Shown here one piece after another: positions 42,627 to 52,487 of a stretch of 64,000 bases of DNA (positions are counted from its first letter, which is position 1; each line of letters opens with the position of its first letter). The DNA lies in the NCBI RefSeq assembly GCF_004363245.1, contig NZ_SNYV01000013.1, forward strand, positions 1-64,000, given 5' to 3'. The stretch comes from Sphingobacterium yanglingense. Its GTDB lineage: Bacteria > Bacteroidota > Bacteroidia > Sphingobacteriales > Sphingobacteriaceae. The position numbers and the translations under genes are program-made. The notes beneath the pieces were generated by a model that did not search any database, was not told the DNA's origin, and saw only the letters and a program-made list of their open reading frames with translations.

Positions 42627-42642
42627 AATATCTTTTATTCAG
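42611..42642. promoter_or_regulatory. Palindromic Rrf2-type operator
   Basis: Perfect 12-bp inverted repeat: ctgaataaaaga (42611-42622) and tcttttattcag (42631-42642) around caaaaata. It covers the -33 element of the cupin-rrf2 promoter, so a bound dimer would repress. The inner part recurs before hmp. Confidence 0.8.
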
Positions 42643-42722
42643 AGCCGTCTCGGAAAGATAATCGATGGTCGAGTCGTGATGTGTGACCGAAAATTCGTAT
42701 ACTAGTATGTATAGAAGAAGAT

Positions 42723-43568
42723 ATGATTATGGAAAATATAGGATTTATAGGTTTGGGCAATATGGGGTACCCTATGGCCAAGAATTTGGAAAAGGCAGGA
42801 TTCCCACTTACTGTATATAACAGGACCGCACAGAAGGCAGCTGGCTTTGCCCAACAATCGGTGGTATCGCCAGATATGGAAACACTCGTGGCATCCAATG
42901 ATATTGTATTTACGATGTTGACCAACGATGCTGCCGTATCGGCGGTATATGAGGTCATTGCAAAGGAGGATATCAAAGGAAAGCTTTTTGTGGATATGAG
43001 TACTATCTCCCAAAAGCTGAGCCAGCAATTGGCTGTAACGATGCGGGAGTGTGGAGCATCGTTTGTGGATGCGCCTGTGGCAGGTAGTACCATGCCAGCT
43101 ACGGAAGGTACATTGATTATTATGGCAGGTGGTGACGATCCTGACATTGCGCGCGCAATGCCTTATTTTGAGAAGATGGGCAAGCTGACCAAGCATGTTG
43201 GGAAAAATGGACAAGGGATAGCTGCAAAGCTCGCTATCAATTATTTCTTGTCAACGCTATATCAGGGACTGGCCGAAACGGTTCTTTTCTCTGGCAGCCT
43301 GGGGGTATCCCGGACGGATATGTTAGAGATTATTAATGAAAGCGCAAGTGGCAGTGGTGCTACAAAGGTGAAGACACCGTTACTATTGAAAGATGATTAT
43401 AGCCCAGCATTTGCATTGGACCTGATGCTGAAGGATGTATTGTTGGCTCAAGAAGCAGGAGCAGATTATCCGCTGACCAAACCGTTGATCGACACATATA
43501 GTGCTGCTCAACGAGAGGGATTGGGAAGCAAGGATGTGATGGCGGTGATTGATTATTTAAAAAAATAG
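42723..43568 (+). CDS. 3-hydroxyisobutyrate dehydrogenase-family oxidoreductase
   Basis: 281 residues. The N-terminal motif IGFIGLGNMGYPMAKNL binds NAD(P), VDAPVAGSTMPATEGTL is the substrate loop, and the catalytic Lys lies in GNGQGIAAKLAIN. The family reduces small beta-hydroxyacids or semialdehydes (3-hydroxyisobutyrate, tartronate semialdehyde, glyoxylate). The first gene of a short plus-strand run with the cyclotransferase and nnr genes. An AG-rich ribosome site (agaagaag) precedes the first ATG. Confidence 0.9.
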   Translation: MIMENIGFIGLGNMGYPMAKNLEKAGFPLTVYNRTAQKAAGFAQQSVVSPDMETLVASNDIVFTMLTNDAAVSAVYEVIAKEDIKGKLFVDMSTISQKLSQQLAVTMRECGASFVDAPVAGSTMPATEGTLIIMAGGDDPDIARAMPYFEKMGKLTKHVGKNGQGIAAKLAINYFLSTLYQGLAETVLFSGSLGVSRTDMLEIINESASGSGATKVKTPLLLKDDYSPAFALDLMLKDVLLAQEAGADYPLTKPLIDTYSAAQREGLGSKDVMAVIDYLKK

Positions 43569-43573
43569 AAGCC

Positions 43574-44674
43574 ATGTACGCAAGAAATTTTATGGGTTGC
43601 GCTTTATTGGTATTATCACTAGGGGCATGCAACTCGGGAACGAAGGAAGGTCAGAAAAGCAATGCGCCTGTTGAAACACAGGATTCAACCTATTCGATCG
43701 TAAGTGAGGGCTTTAAGGTGAAGTATAATCCTGGGGATACGCTGTCTTTGACAGTGAAGGGACCAGAAGGGGCAAATATCGATTCTGTTCTGTATGCTAT
43801 CGATGGTGATGTGATAGGTCGGGTAAATGGCAATGAGGAGTTAAACTACGATTTTGGTAAAAGCAAGTTTGGTATTAAAGTCGTCAAAGCAACAATTTAT
43901 GTGAATACGGGGACCGAAGAGGCAAATGTGCGAGTCGATTATCTACCGGCTATGGAACCAAAACTGCGTAATTATGAACTGGTAAATACCTATCCCCACG
44001 ATATCGAGGCTTACACGCAGGGGCTTGAGTTTTATGGAGACAAGCTTTTGGAAAGTACTGGTAATGGGGCAGGGCGAAGTGGCAAAAAAGGAAAATCCAG
44101 TGTTCGAATTGTGGATCTGAAAACCGGAAAGGTTGAGCGCATGATAACTTTAGATGATAATATCTTTGGAGAGGGCACCACAATTTTGAATAGTGAGCTT
44201 TATCAATTGACCTATAAGAATAATGAGGCGTATGTCTACGATATATCAACCCTGGAGAAAAAGAAAACGCTCCCTTATTTTAAGCCGATGGAAGGGTGGG
44301 GGCTTACCAATAACGGGAAAGATCTGTTTATGAGTGATGGTTCTGAAAAGATATATGTGTTGAATGCAGGAGATTTTAAACCCAAAGATATCATACAGGT
44401 GGTCACCAGTGAAGGACCTGTGCCGACCATCAACGAGTTGGAATGGGTAAACGGTAAAATCTTTGCCAATTTTTATCAGGAGGACTTGATTGGTATCATT
44501 AATCCGGTTACAGGTGTGGTAGAAGGATTGATAGATTTATCAAAATTAAAGACGATGGTTACACAACATGTTGATTTGGACGTGTTGAACGGGATAGCTT
44601 ATAATAAAAAAACAAATACCTTTTTTGTGACAGGGAAAAATTGGGATAAAATGTTTGAGATTAAAATAGATTAG
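43574..44674 (+). CDS. Glutaminyl-peptide cyclotransferase lipoprotein
   Basis: 366 residues, lipobox LGAC (Cys19). After an immunoglobulin-like part (about 45-130) comes the five-bladed propeller of the PF05096 family (YPHDIEAYTQGLEFYGDKLLESTG, KPMEGWGLTNNGKDLFMSDGS, NELEWVNGKIFANFYQEDLIGIINP, NGIAYNKKTNTFFVTGKNWDKMFEI). It cyclises N-terminal Gln to pyroglutamate on exported proteins, a common step in Bacteroidota. It starts 5 bases after the preceding gene. Confidence 0.9.
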   Translation: MYARNFMGCALLVLSLGACNSGTKEGQKSNAPVETQDSTYSIVSEGFKVKYNPGDTLSLTVKGPEGANIDSVLYAIDGDVIGRVNGNEELNYDFGKSKFGIKVVKATIYVNTGTEEANVRVDYLPAMEPKLRNYELVNTYPHDIEAYTQGLEFYGDKLLESTGNGAGRSGKKGKSSVRIVDLKTGKVERMITLDDNIFGEGTTILNSELYQLTYKNNEAYVYDISTLEKKKTLPYFKPMEGWGLTNNGKDLFMSDGSEKIYVLNAGDFKPKDIIQVVTSEGPVPTINELEWVNGKIFANFYQEDLIGIINPVTGVVEGLIDLSKLKTMVTQHVDLDVLNGIAYNKKTNTFFVTGKNWDKMFEIKID

Positions 44675-44676
44675 CT

Positions 44677-46185
44677 ATGGCAAAGATCTTTACGGCGCAG
44701 CAAATGGCTTTGGTAGATAGGGAAACGGCTAAACAGCAGTGTATTTCCAGTTTTCAGCTGATGGAGCGTGCTGCTGGTGTGCTCTTGGCAGCTCTAGAAA
44801 GTAGGCATGTTCTATCGCAGGAACGTTTTGTGGTTGTTTGCGGAAAAGGGAACAATGGCGGAGATGGTTTGGTATTGGCGCAATACCTACGGCAGCGGCA
44901 GGCAAAGGTAAGCCTGTATCTTCTAGACGCTACATCCTATTCGGAGGATAATAAAGATGCCCAAAAGCGAAATCCTGTTTCATTGATACAAAAGTTTGCG
45001 CTTGAAGATCAGTTAGACATCCCTGAAGATGCTGTAATACTGGACTGCCTATTTGGTTATGGAATGCAGCGTGGACTGGATGATTCCTGGCAACATATCG
45101 TTGGGCAAATAAATACCTCGGGCTGTAAGGTCATCGCGGTAGATATGCCTTCCGGATTGTTGTCCGACAGTCCGACGCCGATAGGTTGCCCGGTGGTGTA
45201 TGCGCATGAGGTATTGACTTTTCAAAGTCCAAAGCTGGCGTTGTTGATGCCGGATAACCAGTTGTTTTTTGAGGGATTTGAGGTATTGGATATAGGCCTG
45301 ACCGAGGAGGCAATGGCACGCGTGGCATCGGATAGTATCTATGTGACGAAGGAAGATATACAGCCATTTTATAAAAGACGTAAGAAATTTGGACATAAAG
45401 GAGTATTTGGCCACGCGCTGATTTTAGGAGGAAGCTACGGTAAGATAGGGGCTGTGCAGCTGGCAGCGAAAGCTACGCTACGCTCGGGCTGTGGGTTATT
45501 ATCATTGTATGTGCCACACTGTGGGTACAGCATATTGCAGACGGCTGTGCCGGAAGCCATGTTGATTACGGATGAGCAGGAGAACTTAATTTCTTCTTTT
45601 CCCGATATAGCTCCTTACCAAGCTATAGGACTAGGTGTAGGTATGGGGACAGAGGAAAAGACAAAAGGGGCTTTTCGTGAATTTCTGACTGCCGCACCGT
45701 TGATCCCATTGGTATTGGATGCTGATGCGTTGAATGTATTGGCACAAGAACCCGACCTGTTGGAGTTGATTCCTCCGCGGAGTATTCTGACACCTCACCC
45801 TAAGGAGCTGAAACGTATCATTGGCACATGGGATAATGACTGGGAGAAGATCGAAAAAACAAAGCAGTTGGCTGCCCGATATAAGTTATGCATCTTGATC
45901 AAGGGGGCTAATACGGCAATTGTACTGGCGGATGGACGGGTTTATTTTAATAGTACAGGCAATGTCGGAATGGCGACGGGAGGTAGTGGCGATGCATTGA
46001 CGGGTGTTCTCACAGCTTTGCTCGGGCAAGGATATTCTACGGAGGAAGCTGCGGTGATGGGAGTATATCTGCACGGACGGGCTGCGGATATAGCGGTAGC
46101 AGAGATAGGTGTGTATAGTCTTTTGCCCTCGGATACAATTCAATTTCTGTCACAGGCATTTTTGGAATTGGAAAAAGTACCCTAG
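44677..46185 (+). CDS. nnr: Bifunctional NAD(P)HX epimerase/dehydratase
   Basis: 502 residues. The N-terminal epimerase half (about 1-215) has VVCGKGNNGGDGLVLA and DCLFGYG. The C-terminal ADP-dependent dehydratase half (about 225-500) has KGVFGHALILGGSYGKIGA, LTPHPKELKR and the signature GNVGMATGGSGDALTGVLTAL. It repairs hydrated NADH and NADPH. It begins 2 bases after the cyclotransferase stop. Confidence 0.95.
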   Translation: MAKIFTAQQMALVDRETAKQQCISSFQLMERAAGVLLAALESRHVLSQERFVVVCGKGNNGGDGLVLAQYLRQRQAKVSLYLLDATSYSEDNKDAQKRNPVSLIQKFALEDQLDIPEDAVILDCLFGYGMQRGLDDSWQHIVGQINTSGCKVIAVDMPSGLLSDSPTPIGCPVVYAHEVLTFQSPKLALLMPDNQLFFEGFEVLDIGLTEEAMARVASDSIYVTKEDIQPFYKRRKKFGHKGVFGHALILGGSYGKIGAVQLAAKATLRSGCGLLSLYVPHCGYSILQTAVPEAMLITDEQENLISSFPDIAPYQAIGLGVGMGTEEKTKGAFREFLTAAPLIPLVLDADALNVLAQEPDLLELIPPRSILTPHPKELKRIIGTWDNDWEKIEKTKQLAARYKLCILIKGANTAIVLADGRVYFNSTGNVGMATGGSGDALTGVLTALLGQGYSTEEAAVMGVYLHGRAADIAVAEIGVYSLLPSDTIQFLSQAFLELEKVP

Positions 46186-46186
46186 A

Positions 46187-46714
46187 TTATTCCATAAATT
46201 CTTTTGGATAGATGACCTGACCGCTGTGTCCCATCAATGCATCTTCCTGTAGCTCGATGACCATGCAATTCTCTTCAGGTACATCGAATGGTAAGCTAAT
46301 CCCATAGGTTTTGGCCATTTTATACCCCAGTCTAGGGTAATAATCTTCATGTCCCAATACGACTACTGAGCCAAAATCGAGATCCCGCGCTCTATCGTGG
46401 GCATACTGTATTAGACGGCTACCAATTCCTCTTTGTTGATAGGACGGGCTGACTGCTACGGGGGCCAATGCCAAGGAGGAGACCGCTCCGGATAAGGGGC
46501 TGGCAATATGAATTCGGGTTAATAGAATATAACCGACAATCTGTTGATCCAGTTCGGCAACTAAGGAAAGTTCTGGTATAAATGCAGCAGAGCGGCGAAG
46601 CCGTTCTACGAGAAGATGTTCCCTATGGTCACTGTGTATTTCATTTTTAAAAGCATCCTGGATAAGGACTGATATCGCTTGGTGATCGTTGTTATTTTCG
46701 GGTCTTATATGCAT
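46187..46714 (-). CDS. GNAT-family N-acetyltransferase (YhbS-like)
   Basis: 175 residues of the GNAT fold. The acetyl-CoA loop is SPSYQQRGIGSRLIQYAHDRARDL (about 95-118), followed by the beta-5 strand VVVLGHEDYYPRLGYK, typical of the YhbS group. Substrate unknown. It is tail-to-tail with nnr with one base between stops and no visible terminator. Confidence 0.88.
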   Translation of the reverse strand: MHIRPENNNDHQAISVLIQDAFKNEIHSDHREHLLVERLRRSAAFIPELSLVAELDQQIVGYILLTRIHIASPLSGAVSSLALAPVAVSPSYQQRGIGSRLIQYAHDRARDLDFGSVVVLGHEDYYPRLGYKMAKTYGISLPFDVPEENCMVIELQEDALMGHSGQVIYPKEFME

Positions 46715-46869
46715 AGGATACTAAGATAAGAGATAATCTTTGGAGATGCCAAAAAATCAGGTGAATTCCTAATGGTCAAAATTAATTGCACGTAATTCCC
46801 TAAATGTAAACCATTTTCTTTAAGTTTGATGTATCGTAATCTCAACCTAATCAAAACGATAAACCATTC

Positions 46870-49530
46870 ATGAAGTATTATTGCGCTTTTCTTTGCTGTC
46901 TTTTCTATTCTTTGCTGGGCTATGGTCAGCATGAGAGAAAAGAGGTCGTCTCTTTTGAAGACGCTTACAAACGGACCTACAATATTACCAAGCTCTCCGG
47001 CGAACGCCCCCGCATCGATGGTAAGTTAGACGAAAGCATCTGGCAGGAGAAGGGGGAGTGGTCGGAGAAGTTTTCTCAGGTCATTCCTTTCGAAAGAGCC
47101 TATACCGCTTCCTGGACCAGAGTAAAGTTGTTTTATGATGATGTGAATATCTATATAGGGGTGTATTGCAAGGATGCATTTCCGGAAACGATGAACGCTT
47201 TTATCGGTAACAGAGATGATAATAGTAATGGTGATCTGGTTAGCATTGCTTTTGATACCTATCACGATTATCGTGTTGCATCGGAGTTCAATATCAATCT
47301 CGGAGGAAATAAAACAGATCTGACAGTCACGGATAAGCTTTCTGTAAATCTGAGCTGGAATGCAGTATGGGAGGGACAGACGCATATCAATAAGACGGAC
47401 TCATGCTGGACTGCCGAGTTGCGTATTCCATTCAGCCAATTACGCTATAACCAGGATAACGGGGACGGTAAATGGGGACTGCATGTACGTCGTATCATCC
47501 GTCGTAATAATGAAGTACAGAACTGGAGCTTGATACCGATAAAAAATAATGGTCACGTTTTCTCGTTTGGGGAGATGCATGGGATGACAGACTTACCAAA
47601 ACCGAAAGGAATTGAGTTCTTGCCTTATGCAATGGCCAAATTTACAAAGGAACCGAAAATACCAAATAGCCCTTTTCAGAAGGGAAGTAGATGGGGACGT
47701 AATGTTGGAATGGATGCGAAGTTTGCGTTGAATGATTTTACAATGGACCTGACAGTGAATCCGGACTATGGACAGGTCGAGCTGGATCCTTCAGTGATGA
47801 ATCTCTCCGCATATGAAATTTTCTATGACGAAAAGCGTCCTTTTTTCCTGGAGGGCAAACATATCTTGGAGTTTGATAATAACGAGGGAGGAATGATGTT
47901 TTATTCGAGACGCGTTGGCGCTATGCCCTCGTATCAACCGAAGGGAATCGACAATGTCGATAACTATGCGAGTACAGCTAGTCCTATACCGATTCTTGGA
48001 GCGTTAAAATTGACAGGAACAACTAAAAGTGGTGTGACTGTAGGTCTATTGGAAAGTATTACGGCACAGACTTCCTCACGGGTGATGCGTAGCGGTATTG
48101 AGGATCGGGAGATTACGGAACCATTGACCAACTATACAGTAGCGCGTGTGCAGAAAAATTGGGCCGGGAATACACTGCTGGGGGGGATGCTGACGTCGGT
48201 CAATAGAAATCTTCGAGCAGAGCATCTGAAAGATGCCTTGATTGAAAATGCTTTTGCGGCAGGTATCGATTTTACGCAATACTTTGCAAACCGGCTTTAC
48301 TATATCGATGCGAAAGGGATGTTCAGCACATTGCATGGCTCTGCATCAGCAATTTTGAATACAAAGCAAAATGCCGCGCATTACTATCAGCGGGAGTCGG
48401 GAAGCTCTTACCTGGATCTTCGACCAGAGCAAACGGCCCTGCAAGGAAGTAGTGGATACGTTAAAGCAGGAAAAAAAGGAAATGCCCAATGGAATTTTTC
48501 CCAGACCTTTAGTTGGGCCTCACCGGGTTTTGATCTGAATGATGTAGGCTATATGAAGCAGGCAGATTACAAATCGAATGAATCGGAGGTGGTATTCCGT
48601 AAGACCGACCCTTGGGGACCTTTTCGCTTTGCCGGAATCAACCTGACCCAAAAAAATATATGGAATTACGGTGGAAAGGCGGTCAATAATGATTTTGCGG
48701 TTCGATGGCGCAGTCTGAGTATCAAGCGCCGTATAGAGATGGATATCAAAGAGATTTTTAACTGGAATACAATCGATAGCCGACGGTTACGTGGAGGGCC
48801 AGATATGCGCTATAATGCCAATTTTGAAACTAATGCGATGATCAGTACGGATAGAGCAAAACCGGTGATGTTCAAAATGGAGTATAACGGTCGTCATTAT
48901 GTGGACGAAAAGACAGCTTATAATGCATTACATCCGAGTATGGTAATTCGTATGGGCAACCATCTACGTGTGGCAGGACAGTTTAACTATGCTTGGAACA
49001 AGGATGACCTGCAGTATGTGGGAACAGTGAAACCTACGGGAGCAACAGCCGGCCCAAATGCCTATATATTGGGACATATGGATCAAAAGACATACGGAGT
49101 GACCTTGAACCTACAGATGAATGTGACACCGGATATCTCAATCCAATACTATGGATCGCCATTTACTTCTACGGCGGTTTACGACAGGTTTAAGCTGGCG
49201 AAAAACATGGATGCTAAGGAGTATAGCGATCGGTTTACGACATTTGCGGAGGAGAAGGTGCAGACTACGGATGGTAGTTATACTGCCCAGGAGGGGAATG
49301 CCAGTTATGCATTCAAAAACCCAAATTTTAGCTTTAATGAATTCCGCTCCAATTTAGTAGCACGGTGGGAGTATTTGCCGGGCTCTACTATCTATGTGGT
49401 ATGGGAGCATAACCAGTCACGCAATGATATGGTGTACCAACCGGGCTGGGGTAATAACCTGGATCGTATGTTTGGACTACCTGCGAGTAATACTTTTATG
49501 ATGAAGGTCAACTACTGGTTCTCTTTGTAA
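46870..49530 (+). CDS. DUF5916 outer-membrane protein with CBM9-like N-terminus
   Basis: 886 residues with a signal peptide (ending GYGQ). Residues about 40-220 resemble a CBM9-type carbohydrate-binding module (RIDGKLDESIWQEKGEW...VKLFYDDVNIYIGVYCKD...LRIPFSQLRY). The DUF5916 part (DYGQVELDPSVMNLSAYEIFYDEKRPFFLEG) starts at about 300 and ends in many amphipathic strands, suggesting a beta-barrel. A widespread Bacteroidota family of unproven function. It is transcribed away from the GNAT gene; a -7-like TAAGTTTG is at 46821-46828. Confidence 0.88.
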   Translation: MKYYCAFLCCLFYSLLGYGQHERKEVVSFEDAYKRTYNITKLSGERPRIDGKLDESIWQEKGEWSEKFSQVIPFERAYTASWTRVKLFYDDVNIYIGVYCKDAFPETMNAFIGNRDDNSNGDLVSIAFDTYHDYRVASEFNINLGGNKTDLTVTDKLSVNLSWNAVWEGQTHINKTDSCWTAELRIPFSQLRYNQDNGDGKWGLHVRRIIRRNNEVQNWSLIPIKNNGHVFSFGEMHGMTDLPKPKGIEFLPYAMAKFTKEPKIPNSPFQKGSRWGRNVGMDAKFALNDFTMDLTVNPDYGQVELDPSVMNLSAYEIFYDEKRPFFLEGKHILEFDNNEGGMMFYSRRVGAMPSYQPKGIDNVDNYASTASPIPILGALKLTGTTKSGVTVGLLESITAQTSSRVMRSGIEDREITEPLTNYTVARVQKNWAGNTLLGGMLTSVNRNLRAEHLKDALIENAFAAGIDFTQYFANRLYYIDAKGMFSTLHGSASAILNTKQNAAHYYQRESGSSYLDLRPEQTALQGSSGYVKAGKKGNAQWNFSQTFSWASPGFDLNDVGYMKQADYKSNESEVVFRKTDPWGPFRFAGINLTQKNIWNYGGKAVNNDFAVRWRSLSIKRRIEMDIKEIFNWNTIDSRRLRGGPDMRYNANFETNAMISTDRAKPVMFKMEYNGRHYVDEKTAYNALHPSMVIRMGNHLRVAGQFNYAWNKDDLQYVGTVKPTGATAGPNAYILGHMDQKTYGVTLNLQMNVTPDISIQYYGSPFTSTAVYDRFKLAKNMDAKEYSDRFTTFAEEKVQTTDGSYTAQEGNASYAFKNPNFSFNEFRSNLVARWEYLPGSTIYVVWEHNQSRNDMVYQPGWGNNLDRMFGLPASNTFMMKVNYWFSL

Positions 49531-49537
49531 TAAAAAG

Positions 49538-49563
49538 TAGAGAAAGGGAAGTCCCTTTCTCTA
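49538..49563. terminator. Bidirectional terminator
   Basis: A 12-bp perfect palindrome tagagaaaggga/tccctttctcta between the converging DUF5916 and decarboxylase genes. The stop codon of the minus-strand gene lies at its edge. Confidence 0.85.
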
Positions 49564-50796
49564 TTTGCTAACTGCGGATAGTTTTTCGGTGAATTGCTTT
49601 AGGACATCAATCTGGACGTGATCCATCACGACGATTTTATACCATTGGGAGCTATCTCCATGCGAGTCCGGTACAAGACCAAACTCCTGCACTAGGCTAC
49701 TCGGTATATCTGATGCGCGGATGGTGATGATATTCATCTGTGGATTTCTATAATATCGTATACCTAGCTGATCTAGATCGGTACAACATACGGTGGTCCT
49801 ATAGAGCAGGGTGTTTAATTTTTCAAGCCAGCCATGTGGTCCGTAGGTCTGCAGTATCATCCATACTGCAATCGCATTGGCTCCAGATCTACTGCCGCTA
49901 AGGGTAATGTCCATCCCATTTACATACTTGGCCTCTTTGGTGAGAACATGTTGGATCAATCCTTTTCTGGATAGAAACACACCGGTACCGTAGGGAGCCT
50001 GAAGCATTTTATGGGCATCCAGTGTTACGGAGGAGACATGAGGATTGTCAAAACCAATATTGTTGTCGCGCTGTACAATAGGGTAGATAAAACCACCAAA
50101 GGCAGCATCCATATGTATTTTGAATAGGAAACCATGCTTAGCTAGAACTGCTGCATACTCGTCAGGATTGTCTACACTACCAAACATGGTGGTACCGACG
50201 TTGGAAATAACAATTGCATATTTCTTTCCGTCTTGTTTGGCTTGAGCAACAAGGTTTTCTAGTTCGCTAGAGACAATGGCTCTGTTTTCCATATGGACAG
50301 GAATAGACAGGAAGTCTATCTGCAATAAGTTGGAAGCTTTGTGTACGGAATAATGGGTGTCCTCGGAAGCAATAAGTAATATCTCGTCAAGACGGGCATT
50401 GTATTCCTGTGTAAAGAGATTGCGGTACATCCAACAGGCCTGTATGTTGGCTTCGGTACCGCCTGTTGCAATATAACCATCACAGCTGCTGCTTTCTGCT
50501 TTTAGAATATCTTCACTTAATATTTTGATGACTTCACGCTCGATCTCCTGTGTACCGGCAAAATAGGGTTCGGAGTCACCAAGGGTGTGGCAACCGATAT
50601 GGTTGGGGTTTTGAACGATGGATTGAAGAAAAGGAGCCTCTTTTAAGAAGGTGGCCTGATCATAAAATACCTGACCGTCCAGTTTGGAGCCGGGTACACC
50701 GAGTGTTATTATTTTTTGATAGTCGATGTTCTTGGAGAGAGCATCTGTGATAAGCTGCCTTTGCTCGTCAAAATTAATCTTTTTCCAGTATTGCAT
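49561..50796 (-). CDS. Group II PLP-dependent amino-acid decarboxylase
   Basis: 411 residues. Motifs of the pyridoxal decarboxylase family: YIATGGTEANIQA, THYSVHKASNLL, HMDAAFGGF (Asp to the pyridine nitrogen) and LDAHKMLQAPYGTG with the PLP lysine. Closest in style to short decarboxylases of the MfnA/histidine-decarboxylase type. The substrate (Tyr, Glu, Asp, His) cannot be told from sequence alone. Single gene. Confidence 0.82.
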   Translation of the reverse strand: MQYWKKINFDEQRQLITDALSKNIDYQKIITLGVPGSKLDGQVFYDQATFLKEAPFLQSIVQNPNHIGCHTLGDSEPYFAGTQEIEREVIKILSEDILKAESSSCDGYIATGGTEANIQACWMYRNLFTQEYNARLDEILLIASEDTHYSVHKASNLLQIDFLSIPVHMENRAIVSSELENLVAQAKQDGKKYAIVISNVGTTMFGSVDNPDEYAAVLAKHGFLFKIHMDAAFGGFIYPIVQRDNNIGFDNPHVSSVTLDAHKMLQAPYGTGVFLSRKGLIQHVLTKEAKYVNGMDITLSGSRSGANAIAVWMILQTYGPHGWLEKLNTLLYRTTVCCTDLDQLGIRYYRNPQMNIITIRASDIPSSLVQEFGLVPDSHGDSSQWYKIVVMDHVQIDVLKQFTEKLSAVSK

Positions 50797-51107
50797 GTTG
50801 TTGTTTAGCTTTATCTTTCTACCTGATGCTATAGACTCTAAGCAGAGGGTAGTAAATGGTTAGGACATGGCCCTATGGGCAAAAATAAGTTATCTCCTCG
50901 ATTAATAGGCTACTAGGTGTTGTTTCCGAATATTTTGTAGAAATATCGCTGTTATGGAGCTGTCTTCTGATATTATTTCGGTGTAACGATTCAAAGACTT
51001 GTTTTTCTTTTCTGTCATAAAGCAATTGAAAGATGATGCTCTACGGAGATTTTCGTACTTTTGGGCAGATTAGAGTGATTTTTGAAATATTAATTAGAAA
51101 TAGCCAA
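50797..51107. other. Divergent intergenic region without visible genes
   Basis: AT-rich gap between the decarboxylase (minus) and the MFS gene (plus). It must carry both promoters, but I see no clear TAnnTTTG pair, repeat or RNA structure. Confidence 0.5.
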
Positions 51108-52373
51108 GTGAATATATTACGCGCGTACACGGATTCTTTTAAGGGATTATCTCAGGAAGCATGGATGCTTTCCATTGTTATGTTGATCAATAGGACAGGC
51201 TCCATGGTTATTCCTTTTTTGGGTGTGTATATGACCGGGCATCTCAATTTTGATATTACACATACTGGGATTGTACTGAGTTTTTACGGTATCGGTTCTG
51301 TTATCGGCTCTTGGTTGGGAGGTTTCTTTACGGATCGATTTGGAGAATATCGCGTACAGAGCCTAAGTTTGTTCCTTAGTGCACCGCTCTTTATTATGAT
51401 ACCGCTATTCCCAACAGTGGAAGGAATGGCGTGCATTATCTTATTACAGAGTATTATAAGCGAGACGTTTCGACCGGCCAATTCGGTGGCTATTACAAAG
51501 TATGCAAAGCCGCAAAATCTGACCCGTGCCTTTTCTTTGAATAGAATGGCGGTAAATCTAGGGTTTTCTATAGGACCAGCATTAGGCGGTATCCTATCGG
51601 CTATTTCGTATGAATTCCTGTTTGCCATTAATACGGCTGGAGCTTTGATCGCGGGGATTGTATATGTGAAATTCTTTAGAAAAAGACATAAGGTATTTCA
51701 GGCGAAGGTACAGGAACGTCAAAAACATATCGATGAACTACCGGTAAAAGCGGACGATAAAAGTAAGTCGCCTTATAAAGATGTGCCTTTTATTATCTTC
51801 TGTTTCTTCTGTACGATATTCTCGATCTGTTTCTTTCAGTTTTTCAATACGATTCCGATTTTCTACAAAGAAGTAGCGAAGATGGATCAGGCTACAATAG
51901 GTTATGTGTTGGGCTATAGTGGTTTCATAATTGTATTATTGGAGATGCTAGTGGTTAATTTTGCAGACAAATATTTGTCGATAGCAAAGACAATTTTATA
52001 TGGCGCATTATTGTGTGCTGTGGCCTACGCTATACTGGCGTTTGATCACCATTTTTCTATTTTAATACTGTCGATTACCTTATTGAGCGTTAGTGAGATA
52101 TTGGTGCTGCCGTTTATGTCTACGATTACGGCTCTACGTTCAGGGAAGAAAAATCAAGGTGCCTATATGGGAATGAACGGAATGAGCTTTTCGTTCTCAT
52201 TTATCATCACCCCTTTATTAGGGACACAGATTGTGCATCAGCTGGGCTTCGATACGTTATGGTTGGGAACAGGCGCAATACTTGCTTTCTCTGCGGTAGC
52301 CTTGTATTTTGTGATACGATGGATGCTACCCCAGGATAAACATACCCAAGCGGAAGGGCTAGGCGGACACTAG
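51108..52373 (+). CDS. MFS transporter
   Basis: 421 residues from GTG (VNILRAYTDSFKGLSQEAW). The frame is open to an ATG at 51033, but the extra 25 residues would precede the family's natural start. Twelve membrane helices with the loop 2-3 signature GSWLGGFFTDRFGEYR and RAFSLNRMAVNLGFSIGPALGG in helix 5, typical of drug/proton antiporters (DHA1, MdtG-like). Substrate unknown. A plus-strand terminator is not obvious. Confidence 0.88.
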   Translation: MNILRAYTDSFKGLSQEAWMLSIVMLINRTGSMVIPFLGVYMTGHLNFDITHTGIVLSFYGIGSVIGSWLGGFFTDRFGEYRVQSLSLFLSAPLFIMIPLFPTVEGMACIILLQSIISETFRPANSVAITKYAKPQNLTRAFSLNRMAVNLGFSIGPALGGILSAISYEFLFAINTAGALIAGIVYVKFFRKRHKVFQAKVQERQKHIDELPVKADDKSKSPYKDVPFIIFCFFCTIFSICFFQFFNTIPIFYKEVAKMDQATIGYVLGYSGFIIVLLEMLVVNFADKYLSIAKTILYGALLCAVAYAILAFDHHFSILILSITLLSVSEILVLPFMSTITALRSGKKNQGAYMGMNGMSFSFSFIITPLLGTQIVHQLGFDTLWLGTGAILAFSAVALYFVIRWMLPQDKHTQAEGLGGH

Positions 52374-52422
52374 GGCTTTTCTGATTCCAATAGAATCGCC
52401 CGCAGTGATGATGGTTCTCCAT

Positions 52423-52455
52423 AAAAAAAGGTTGCTCGTTTATATCGGGCAACCT
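52423..52455 (-). terminator. Terminator of the cold-shock-domain gene
   Basis: A 10-bp stem (52429-52438 with 52446-52455, one G-U). On the minus strand it is followed by T7, about 35 bases after the stop of the gene at 52488-52916. Confidence 0.8.
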
Positions 52456-52487
52456 CTCAGAATATTATAAGTAAACTATAAGCAAGA

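Noticed and set aside
42635..43147. 170-codon minus-strand ORF opposite the hydroxyisobutyrate dehydrogenase gene
   Set aside because: The plus-strand Rossmann enzyme is clear; the antisense frame is a shadow and would cover the Rrf2 operator.
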